Shown: positions 37,337-44,690 of the stretch, piece after piece
Layout: every line of letters begins with the position of its first letter
Numbering within the stretch: position 1 is the stretch's first letter
Notes under the pieces: model-generated
What the model was told of the DNA's origin: nothing
The model's database searches: none
Seen by the model: the letters and a program-made list of their open reading frames with translations, nothing else
Made by a program: the position numbers and the translations under genes
Assembly: GCF_001984095.1 (NCBI RefSeq)
Contig: NZ_LYVQ01000003.1
Location: 1 to 57,866, forward strand
From: Pelomonas sp. KK5
GTDB lineage: Bacteria; Pseudomonadota; Gammaproteobacteria; Burkholderiales; Burkholderiaceae_C
Direction of reading: 5' to 3'
DNA length: 57,866 nucleotides

Positions 37337-38820
37337 GCATCGACCACACCCCATTCAACAGAATCACGTTCGCCCTGCCGGTCCAGCCATTCAAGGTCAC
37401 CGCGTTCATCTCTACCCAGGAGCGACTGCCTGCGGTCACCGAGTTTGTTCTAAGGCTGCTTCACACATGCGGGCGCGTGTCGCTTGCGGCCTTCCGTGAG
37501 TACTTCGGTTTCTCTGAGGCCGAGGCCCTGTCGGTCATCGAGTCACTGGACCGGCAGGGCTACGTGACGCTGACGGAAGACGAACTGACGCTCAGCGAAG
37601 AGATGCGACAGCGCTTCGAAACGTCACCAGACGATTGTCCCTGGGTGACCAAGCTGAAGCGTCGCACTGACGTAGTACCTTTCGACTTGCTGACCTTCTC
37701 TAGGCTAGGTCGAGCCGAGTTCGCATTCGCCACGGCCAACTGGGTGAAGCTGAACCCACCTGCCGCACTTTTGGGCAACAGCCTGGAGCAGGCGCGACGC
37801 GCCTACCGTGAAAGCTTTGCCCACATCGAACGCGAGACCGCCCGTTCCCGCGGCGAAGAGCGAGAACGCTCCTATGGTGTTCATTCGATTGAAAGTGTCG
37901 AGGCGCGCAAGCCAGGGTTTGTTCCGCTGACGGTCAGTCTGGAGGTCGATGCGAAGAACACAGTGACGGTGCGGCTTCCGAACGAGTTCGAGTCCGGCGC
38001 AAGCTTGGACTTGCTGTCGGAGTTTCGTGAGAGTGTTTCTGCCACGCTGGAGGCCAGCGCTCGCAGCAGCGTCGAAGGTTTGCAGGAGTTCCTGGCAATG
38101 TTCGAGCTGGACTTTTTTCGCCCATACGCGCCTGCGGAAGAGCTGAATGCACACCGACTGGCGACAGACATCGAACGCGGCTTGAGCGCACCGGCAGGCA
38201 TCGAGCCTCTGTTTGGCGGCTTGTACCTCAAGAAGAACCGCGACGCGGTGCTCAGCCATGTGCACGAGGCACGAAGTGGCCGCAAGGGGCAGTCGGTCTT
38301 CCAGAGCTCTCTCGGCTGGCTGGCTCCCGACTACACGCTCTGGGGTCGCGGCGATGACTTCAGACAGTCCGTGGACGCATTCAGAAAAGCCATTCGGAAC
38401 ACCGGCAAGGGGGATGACCTCTACATCTTCGACAGGGCAGACGAGCGTCAGGAGCCAGCGGTAAGAAGCAAGTACACAGGCACTGGCTTGGTCGAACTTC
38501 ATCTACTGCGCCCCCAGTCGTCATCGCAGGGCTGGCAGGAGTTCCTTGAGCTGATGCTGTATCCAGGGCGTTTCGCAGTCGTCATGCTCCACGCGGCACT
38601 GCCTTCGGCGCCTGGGGCCCGTGTGCCCTTCGGATTCATCACGACAAGGCCGAAGCACCTTCGGATGGTTCACCAACTAATGCTTGATTCAGGGCACGGC
38701 ACACGCTATGGCGGCCGCTGGTCGCCGAACCGCGACGGCGCACCTAGCAAGGCGCAGACACTCTTCGAAGGGTGCAATTTCCTGGCGTACTCAGACGTCC
38801 AGTTGTCGTCTACAGCATGA
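37333..38820 (+). CDS. Winged-helix protein of unknown function, 495 aa
   Basis: Its ATG overlaps the stop of the NERD-kinase-helicase gene (ATGA), so the two are probably made together. Residues about 30-90 form a winged helix (VTEFVLRLLHTCGRVSLAA, YFGFSEAEALSVIESLDRQG, YVTLTEDELTLS). The rest is mixed alpha/beta with DDLYIFDRADERQEP and VELHLLRP, faintly recalling phospholipase-D-like nucleases, but no HKD motif is seen. No family is recognised. pglZ begins 10 bases downstream, so it belongs to the BREX transcript and may be a DNA-binding partner of the helicase. Confidence 0.75.
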   Translation: MSIDHTPFNRITFALPVQPFKVTAFISTQERLPAVTEFVLRLLHTCGRVSLAAFREYFGFSEAEALSVIESLDRQGYVTLTEDELTLSEEMRQRFETSPDDCPWVTKLKRRTDVVPFDLLTFSRLGRAEFAFATANWVKLNPPAALLGNSLEQARRAYRESFAHIERETARSRGEERERSYGVHSIESVEARKPGFVPLTVSLEVDAKNTVTVRLPNEFESGASLDLLSEFRESVSATLEASARSSVEGLQEFLAMFELDFFRPYAPAEELNAHRLATDIERGLSAPAGIEPLFGGLYLKKNRDAVLSHVHEARSGRKGQSVFQSSLGWLAPDYTLWGRGDDFRQSVDAFRKAIRNTGKGDDLYIFDRADERQEPAVRSKYTGTGLVELHLLRPQSSSQGWQEFLELMLYPGRFAVVMLHAALPSAPGARVPFGFITTRPKHLRMVHQLMLDSGHGTRYGGRWSPNRDGAPSKAQTLFEGCNFLAYSDVQLSSTA

Positions 38821-38830
38821 TGTCCGGCAT

Positions 38831-41155
38831 ATGAACCTCAAGTCAAAACTTGCAGAAGCCTTGTCGGCTGCGGCGAAGGTCAACCGGTCCCTGATGACCA
38901 CACCGGCTGCCGTTCTTTGGCCGGACCCTGACCGTCAATGGCAGAAGGTCGTGTCCTCGCTGGCCGACGCCGTTCCGAGACTCTTCACGCTCGGCGACTA
39001 CGCCCCCACTGAGAGCCAAGGTCCCAGCATCTGGCTGAAGACCGTCATCGGGGGAGCGCTGGCTGACGAGGCTCCGACGACCATTCCGGTCGTCTATCTG
39101 CCGGGGGTCAGCAAATCAGACCTGAGGGCCATCGAGTCATGCCCACGCGACCTGCAGCCGCTGGCGGAGCTTCAGTACCGGGGAGTGTTCTGGGGTCAGA
39201 GCAACGGAAAGGACTGGACCGTCAACGCGTTCCTGACGTCCAAGAGCGGGGGCCTGGGCCTCGATGTCGCGCAGGACCGCGAGACTCAGGAGGCGCTGGC
39301 TCAGGTGCTGACGGCCGGTTTACTGCTCGACCGGCAGATTGACGAACTGCAAAGCAGGCAAATCAATGCCGAATGGCTGCGTAGCTTGCTGACGCCCAAC
39401 CCAACGCGCGACATGCTGGTCTGGATGAATGCCCCCCAGGCCATCCAGCAGGAATGGGCAGGCGTACGTTGGGATGTGTTCCGCAAGCTCGCGAAATCAG
39501 ACTTCGGACTGGACCTGGTCAGCGAAGGCCCACTTGTGGCCGCCGAAAAGCTGGCCCGCCGTGACGGCAAGTGGGCTGCAGTAGCCGATATCTACAGAGA
39601 CTCGTACACGAGCTTCCCTGATGTCCTGCTGTTGTTGCGGAGCGTGCAGCCACCGGACATGGGCTTGTTTCCGGACCCCGACCAACTGGCCGGCTATCCC
39701 CAGGTCAACGAGCAAGATGAGGCGCGCCTGCGCTACGCACTTTCAGCATGTGCAGCGATGGACGCGGCTCAGGGGCGGGCCGCCATCCTTGTTGCCGAGA
39801 AAGAGCATGCGGGCAGGCGCGATTGGCTCTGGTCTTGCATGGGCTTGTCACCACTCGCTACGGCGCTGGGGCATCTATCGCGGCTGGCCGAGCTCACGGT
39901 GGCGGCACCGATTGGCAACAGCACGGAGGCACTTGCAGCAAGTTACCAGCAGTCGGGTTGGCAAGTCGACGACGCAGCCACTCGCGCGATGGGCTCTGTG
40001 CAGACAAAGGCGGACGGTGATGCCGTCGGTGCCGCCGTGCGTTCTGTCTATCTGCCATGGCTGGAGGAAGCGGCGCAACGTCTGCAAGACACCATGAAGC
40101 AGGCCGGGGGTCTGCCGCAGCTGGCTGCTGCGCCTGACCTCGCCAAAACCGAGGCAGGTACCTGCACCATCTTCGTCGACGGCTTGCGGTATGACATCGC
40201 ACAGCGCCTGATGGAGAAGCTGCGGGTGATGGGCAGCACCAAGTTGACGGCGCGCTGGACGAGCATGCCCTCCGTCACCGCGTCTGGAAAGGTGTGGTGC
40301 TCGCCTGTGGCAGGCCTGGTGGGCGGCCGAGCGGACGACGTTGAGTTTGTGCCGCGCGTTTTGGCGGACGGGCGACCATTGTCCAACCCCAACCTCCGCA
40401 AGCTGCTGGTCGATAGCGGCATCCAGTGTTTGGACAAGCACGAGTCAGGCGACCCCACCGGCCGCGCATGGACAGAAGCTGGCGACCTGGACCACTATGG
40501 TCACCAGCACGAGGTGCGATTGGCCCGAGACATGGACACGCAACTGGCGCAGGTCATCGAGCGTGCGCAAGAGCTGCGAGATGCGGGTTGGCGTCAACTG
40601 CGCATCGTGACCGACCACGGCTGGTTGCTGTTGCCAGGCGGACTGCCCAAGACAGAGTTGCCCAAGCACCAGGCTGAGACCCGATGGGGACGGTGCGCCG
40701 TTTTGAAGAACACGGCGCATGGCACGCCGCTGACGTTCGGCTGGGATTGGTGCAGAGATGTGCAAGTGGCGTACGCGCCCGGCGTGTCGTCGTTCGTTGC
40801 AGGTGCCGCCTACGCTCACGGTGGACTGAGTTTGCAGGAATGCTTGGTGCCCGTGCTCGACGTTGTTTTGGCGACTCAAGCTTCTCAGAAACCGGTCACC
40901 ATCAAGTCCATCACTTGGAAGGGCTTGCGCTGCGTTGTCGAGGTCGAGGGCGCGATGGCAGGTTCGGTGGTCGACGTGCGCACCAAGCCTGCGCTGGCAT
41001 CCTCTACCCTTGCGGCGAGCGCCAAACCTGTGGAAGCCGGCAAGGCCAGCGTGGCTGTGGCCGATGACGACAACCTGGGCGTGGCCGCGGTGGTGGTTGT
41101 GCTCGCCGCCGACGGGCAGGTCGTGCAGAAGCAGGCGACAACCGTAGGCGGTTAA
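38831..41155 (+). CDS. pglZ: BREX protein PglZ (alkaline-phosphatase-fold)
   Basis: A 774-residue PglZ-domain protein, a core BREX component with the alkaline phosphatase fold. The metal-binding signatures are FVDGLRYDIAQRL (D450) and IVTDHGWLLLPGG (D595, H596), separated by the usual 145 residues. The N-terminal part is helical (MNLKSKLAEALSAA). The ATG at 38831 is preferred over an in-frame upstream ATG at 38684, which lies inside the previous gene. It is the last gene of the uninterrupted run; a 100-base gap with the GTTACC element precedes brxL. Confidence 0.9.
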   Translation: MNLKSKLAEALSAAAKVNRSLMTTPAAVLWPDPDRQWQKVVSSLADAVPRLFTLGDYAPTESQGPSIWLKTVIGGALADEAPTTIPVVYLPGVSKSDLRAIESCPRDLQPLAELQYRGVFWGQSNGKDWTVNAFLTSKSGGLGLDVAQDRETQEALAQVLTAGLLLDRQIDELQSRQINAEWLRSLLTPNPTRDMLVWMNAPQAIQQEWAGVRWDVFRKLAKSDFGLDLVSEGPLVAAEKLARRDGKWAAVADIYRDSYTSFPDVLLLLRSVQPPDMGLFPDPDQLAGYPQVNEQDEARLRYALSACAAMDAAQGRAAILVAEKEHAGRRDWLWSCMGLSPLATALGHLSRLAELTVAAPIGNSTEALAASYQQSGWQVDDAATRAMGSVQTKADGDAVGAAVRSVYLPWLEEAAQRLQDTMKQAGGLPQLAAAPDLAKTEAGTCTIFVDGLRYDIAQRLMEKLRVMGSTKLTARWTSMPSVTASGKVWCSPVAGLVGGRADDVEFVPRVLADGRPLSNPNLRKLLVDSGIQCLDKHESGDPTGRAWTEAGDLDHYGHQHEVRLARDMDTQLAQVIERAQELRDAGWRQLRIVTDHGWLLLPGGLPKTELPKHQAETRWGRCAVLKNTAHGTPLTFGWDWCRDVQVAYAPGVSSFVAGAAYAHGGLSLQECLVPVLDVVLATQASQKPVTIKSITWKGLRCVVEVEGAMAGSVVDVRTKPALASSTLAASAKPVEAGKASVAVADDDNLGVAAVVVVLAADGQVVQKQATTVGG

Positions 41156-41173
41156 GAGTGCAAGGCGCGAGGT

Positions 41174-41187
41174 GTTACCTCGTTACT
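41174..41187. promoter_or_regulatory. GTTACCTCGTTAC element, copy 3 (before brxL)
   Basis: The same element as at 12476 and 18801, with T for C at the last position. It lies 69 bases before the brxL ATG in the only sizeable gap of the BREX locus, so brxL may be transcribed or regulated separately. Confidence 0.5.
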
Positions 41188-41255
41188 TGGTATCGACAAA
41201 GACAGTGCGTGTGCGGGCGACCGGCCCTCTTCAGGTCGCAGATTGGTGATTGACG

Positions 41256-43301
41256 ATGCAACTCGACGACTTGGACGGGAGGGCGACCTCAGCCTTCGAA
41301 GGCTACGTGGTGCGGAAGGACCTGGTCCGGACCTTCAGCCGTCAGTTCCCTGTGCCTACTTACGTGGTCGAGTTCTTGTTGGGCCGCTACTGCGCCACCA
41401 CCGACGAGGCGGAAATCCAGGAGGGGCTGGACATCGTTCAACGCCAGTTGGGCTCTCGAACGGTCAAGGCGGGCGAGGAGGAGCTGTTCAAAGCACGAGC
41501 CCGTGAGTCGGGTTCCGTGAAGGTCATCGACATCATCACCGCACGACTAGATGCGAAGACCGACTCCTACATCGCCTCCCTCCCCAGTCTGCGCCTGACG
41601 GATGTTCGCGTAACACCAGAGATGGTGAAGGAGAACGAGCGCATGCTGACTGGGGGCTTCTATGCTGAGGTCACACTCGGCTACGACGCCTCCATCGCCC
41701 AAGAAAAAGGCGGACGTCCGTTCGGCGTCGAAGCACTTCGTGCCATCCAGCTGTCGAAGCGCGAGGTGCTGGATGTATTGTCCAAGGGGCGCGAACAGTT
41801 CACGACGGCCGAGTGGCGCGACCTGCTGCTGCGCAGCGTCGGGTTCGAGCCTGAGACCCTGCCAGAGCGAGCCAAGGATGCGCTGCTGCTGCGCATGATT
41901 CCGTTCGTCGAGCGCAACTACAACCTGGTGGAACTCGGACCGCGAGGCACGGGCAAGTCTCACTTGTTCCAGCAGGTGTCGCCTTACGCTCACCTCATTT
42001 CCGGCGGCAAGGCGACGGTCGCCCGCATGTTCGTCAACAACGCCAACGGCCAGCGCGGGCTGGTCTGCCAGTACGACGTGGTGTGCTTCGATGAGGTATC
42101 GGGCGTTTCCTTCGACCAGAAGGATGGCGTCAACATCATGAAGGGCTACATGGAGAGCGGCGAGTTCTCCCGCGGCAAGGAGAGCATTCGAGCGGACGGG
42201 TCCATCGTCCTCGTCGGCAACTTCGACGTCGATGTTGAACACCAGCAGCGTATTGGTCATCTGTTCGGTCCGTTGCCGCCAGAGATGCGCGATGACACGG
42301 CCTTCATGGACCGCATCCACTGCTTTCTGCCAGGCTGGGATGTCCCCAAGCTGAACCCAGCGCTGTTCACCGCGCACTTCGGTTTGGTTAGCGACTTCCT
42401 GTCCGAGTGCTTCACGCAGCTGCGCAATCAGAGCAGGGTTTCCGCCCTCCAAGGGCGAGTTCGGTGGGGTGGTGCCTTGTCTGGGCGAGACCTCAACGGG
42501 GTCAACAAGACTGTCAGCGGGCTGCTGAAGCTGCTGCACCCTAACGCCGAAAAACAGGTGAGCGACGAAGACCTGGAATGGGCGGTGCGACTGGCTCTTG
42601 AGGTACGACGTCGGGTCAAGGAACAACAGAAGCGCATCGGCGCAGCAGAGTTCCGCAACACGCACTTCAGCTATACCGTGGGCGCCGAGGGCGTCGAGAA
42701 GTTCGTCAGCACGCCAGAGCTGCAAAGCCAAGGGGGCATCGGCGACGAACCGCTGGAGTGCGGGCAGATTTGGGCGCTGAGCCCCGGTGGCCACGACGAA
42801 CATCCGGGTCTGTTCCGCCTTGAGGCTACCGAAGGCCCCGGCAGTGGCGTGCGGGTCCTCAACAACCCTGTGCCGGCGCCGTTCAAGGAGTCGATTCGCT
42901 GCGCAGAGCAGAACCTATACGCCCGCGCACAGCAACTGGTCGGCGACCGTGACCCGCGGTCACATGAGTTCTCGGTGCAACTGCGTGGATTCGACGCAGC
43001 CAAGTCGGGAGCGAAGACCGGCGTCGCGGCGCTGGTCGCGCTGTCCAGTGCCTTGCTGAAGAAGTCCGTGCGTGGCGGGCTGGTCGTCGTCGGCGAAGTG
43101 ACGCTCGGCGGCACCATCGAGCCAGTGCACAACGCTGTGACGCTGGCGGAGCTCGCCGTCGAGAAGGGGGCGAAATCGCTGCTCCTGCCGGTGGCATGCC
43201 GACGTCAGCTGTTCGACCTGTCGGACGAAATGGCCACCAAGCTCGACATCGAGTTCTACCAAGATGGCCGCGACGCCCTGCTCAAGGCGCTGGCGGACTG
43301 A
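41256..43301 (+). CDS. brxL: BREX Lon-like AAA+ protein BrxL
   Basis: A 681-residue protein. The AAA+ core has Walker A GPRGTGKS (228-235) and Walker B VVCFDEVSGV, with the BrxL-type continuation KGYMESGEFSRGKE. The C-terminal Lon-like domain (about 520-681) ends LLLPVACRRQLFDLSDE; where Lon proteases have their catalytic serine this protein reads AKSGAKTGVAALV. BrxL forms DNA-binding rings and is needed for phage exclusion but not methylation in studied type 1 systems. ATG 41256 is used; TTG 41250 is an alternative. Its last seven codons recur at 44414. Confidence 0.92.
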   Translation: MQLDDLDGRATSAFEGYVVRKDLVRTFSRQFPVPTYVVEFLLGRYCATTDEAEIQEGLDIVQRQLGSRTVKAGEEELFKARARESGSVKVIDIITARLDAKTDSYIASLPSLRLTDVRVTPEMVKENERMLTGGFYAEVTLGYDASIAQEKGGRPFGVEALRAIQLSKREVLDVLSKGREQFTTAEWRDLLLRSVGFEPETLPERAKDALLLRMIPFVERNYNLVELGPRGTGKSHLFQQVSPYAHLISGGKATVARMFVNNANGQRGLVCQYDVVCFDEVSGVSFDQKDGVNIMKGYMESGEFSRGKESIRADGSIVLVGNFDVDVEHQQRIGHLFGPLPPEMRDDTAFMDRIHCFLPGWDVPKLNPALFTAHFGLVSDFLSECFTQLRNQSRVSALQGRVRWGGALSGRDLNGVNKTVSGLLKLLHPNAEKQVSDEDLEWAVRLALEVRRRVKEQQKRIGAAEFRNTHFSYTVGAEGVEKFVSTPELQSQGGIGDEPLECGQIWALSPGGHDEHPGLFRLEATEGPGSGVRVLNNPVPAPFKESIRCAEQNLYARAQQLVGDRDPRSHEFSVQLRGFDAAKSGAKTGVAALVALSSALLKKSVRGGLVVVGEVTLGGTIEPVHNAVTLAELAVEKGAKSLLLPVACRRQLFDLSDEMATKLDIEFYQDGRDALLKALAD

Positions 43302-43558
43302 CCCGCGCAGCGCCTACGCCTTGTTAGGCGGCCATGGGCATGTCGTCATCGGCCCCGTCAGCGGGTAGCAGCTGCGTCGGGATATCAAAGACCGTGACCT
43401 TCGACGGAGGCTTGCCTGCGCCGATTCGCTGAGTGCTCTCCTCGCCGCCAGTCAGCCGCCGGAGGACGACGCCCCTGCCCCCCGGTCGACCATTTCGTAC
43501 AGCTGAACAGCCGACGCAGCTCTTGGTGCACGGGCGACTTCGTGACGTAAAGGGACCA
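43281..43558. repeat. Direct repeat copy A (brxL 3' end plus ATPase-gene 3' remnant)
   Basis: A 278-base segment that pairs with 44414-44690. The first 29 bases, covering the end and stop of brxL, are identical; the rest is roughly 80-85% identical by eye. Confidence 0.85.
43325..43558 (-). pseudogene. Truncated, frameshifted 3' end of the replicative ATPase gene
   Basis: On the minus strand this encodes WSLYVTKSPVHQELRRLFS and then, after a one-base shift, the equivalent of the ATPase C-terminus (ESTQRIGAG, PPSKVTVFDIPT). An extra C in the run near 43478 breaks the frame compared with copy B. It lacks the rest of the gene and cannot be functional. Confidence 0.75.
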
Positions 43559-43559
43559 A

Positions 43560-44375
43560 CTAACGAAATGCCCAGTTCTGAAGGAGGTCTTGGGTATTGG
43601 CCTGCACGTCGAACTGCTTGTGGAACTTGCGGAGTTCATTGCCGCGCAGGAACTCCTTGCGCACATTCGACTTGGGGACGGCGGGGTCGACGACTACCTC
43701 GCCTTCAAAGGCAAACAGGCCCAGAACGGCCTCTTTGCGGATAGTCGCCGTGATGAAGCCCGGAATTTCCTTCTTCGACTGGCAATTCAGTTTGGCGAAT
43801 CGCAGTGGCTCGTTCACATCACGCGTCCACGAGAAGCCGTCCTCGAAATGGTCGATTCCGGTCGACACACCCCGGTAGACCGTGAACGTTTCGGGCAGGC
43901 TTTCGTAAAGCTCGTTCATGTCTTCGTCTTCACTCGAAGAATGGTCCAGCAACGTATGGCGGTCCGCCGCCAGGAACATCTGCCGAACGTCCTCAGCCGA
44001 GAGGACCACGCAGGCCATCATTCCGCGTGCCCCCGCTTGCCACGCCACCGACAGCACCGCCGCCCAGACCATGCTCGAAATCCTGCCAGCCTTGTACTCC
44101 GCCCACATGTACATGGCGTACTCGAACACCAGGACGACGTTGAATTCTCGCCACCCCTCATAGGTCCGAAAGTACATCGCCGAGAAGTTGTCGACCTCCT
44201 CGTCGCGGGCATAGGGCGCCAGGTTCTTCTGCACCATTTCCAAAGCGTTGCCGTAGAGCTGATGGGCAGGGTCGGCGATGCGGTCAAGCCAGGTGTCGGT
44301 GTCGATGGTCGTGGTGGTGTTCCGCAAGCGACCGGTCTGGCGGTCGACAAGCGTGGCGCGGTACGAGAACTTCAA
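43560..44375 (-). CDS. ADP-ribosyltransferase-like protein
   Basis: A 271-residue protein. The C-terminal half carries the arginine-type ADP-ribosyltransferase (R-S-E) pattern: R168 in TVYRGVS, S182-W183-T184 in FSWTRD followed by an LRFA helix, and E224-x-E226 in FEGEVVVDP. The N-terminal 130 residues are helical, with DNFSAMYFRTYEGW, and not recognised. Such enzymes transfer ADP-ribose from NAD+ to protein or nucleic acid and occur as toxins or phage-defence effectors. Start is TTG with GGAG 6 bases upstream. No antitoxin-like partner is seen beside it. The gene sits exactly between two direct repeats, so it looks like inserted cargo. Confidence 0.68.
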   Translation of the reverse strand: MKFSYRATLVDRQTGRLRNTTTTIDTDTWLDRIADPAHQLYGNALEMVQKNLAPYARDEEVDNFSAMYFRTYEGWREFNVVLVFEYAMYMWAEYKAGRISSMVWAAVLSVAWQAGARGMMACVVLSAEDVRQMFLAADRHTLLDHSSSEDEDMNELYESLPETFTVYRGVSTGIDHFEDGFSWTRDVNEPLRFAKLNCQSKKEIPGFITATIRKEAVLGLFAFEGEVVVDPAVPKSNVRKEFLRGNELRKFHKQFDVQANTQDLLQNWAFR

Positions 44376-44413
44376 TGTCTACTCCGTCGGTTATCTTGCG
44401 TGGAACAGGTCTC

Positions 44414-44690
44414 CTCAAGGCGCTGGCGGACTGACCCGCGCACCGCCTACGCTTCGTTAGGCGGCCATGGGCAGGTCGTCATCGGTCTCGTCTAGGGGCA
44501 GAAGATGCGTCGGGATATCAAAGACCGTGACCTTCGACGGAGGCATGCCGGCGCCGATTCGCTGCGTGCTCTCCTCGCCGCCAGGCAGGCGCCGGAGAAC
44601 GACTCCCCAGCCCCCAGTCGACCATTTCGTACCGCTGAACAGCCGACGCAGCTCTTGGTGCATGGGTGAGTTGGTAACGTACATGGACCA
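44414..44690. repeat. Direct repeat copy B (brxL 3' remnant plus intact ATPase-gene 3' end)
   Basis: It begins with the last seven codons and stop of brxL, although no brxL gene precedes it here, and continues into the intact C-terminus of the ATPase gene. It is one base shorter than copy A. Confidence 0.85.

Noticed and set aside
38684-38830. N-terminal extension of PglZ from an upstream ATG
   Set aside because: It lies inside the preceding gene and has no PglZ-like sequence. The ATG at 38831 gives the normal N-terminus.
18940-43301. Classification as type 2 BREX (Pgl) because of the PglW-like NERD-kinase
   Set aside because: brxA, brxB and brxL are present and brxD/brxHI are absent, so the backbone is type 1.
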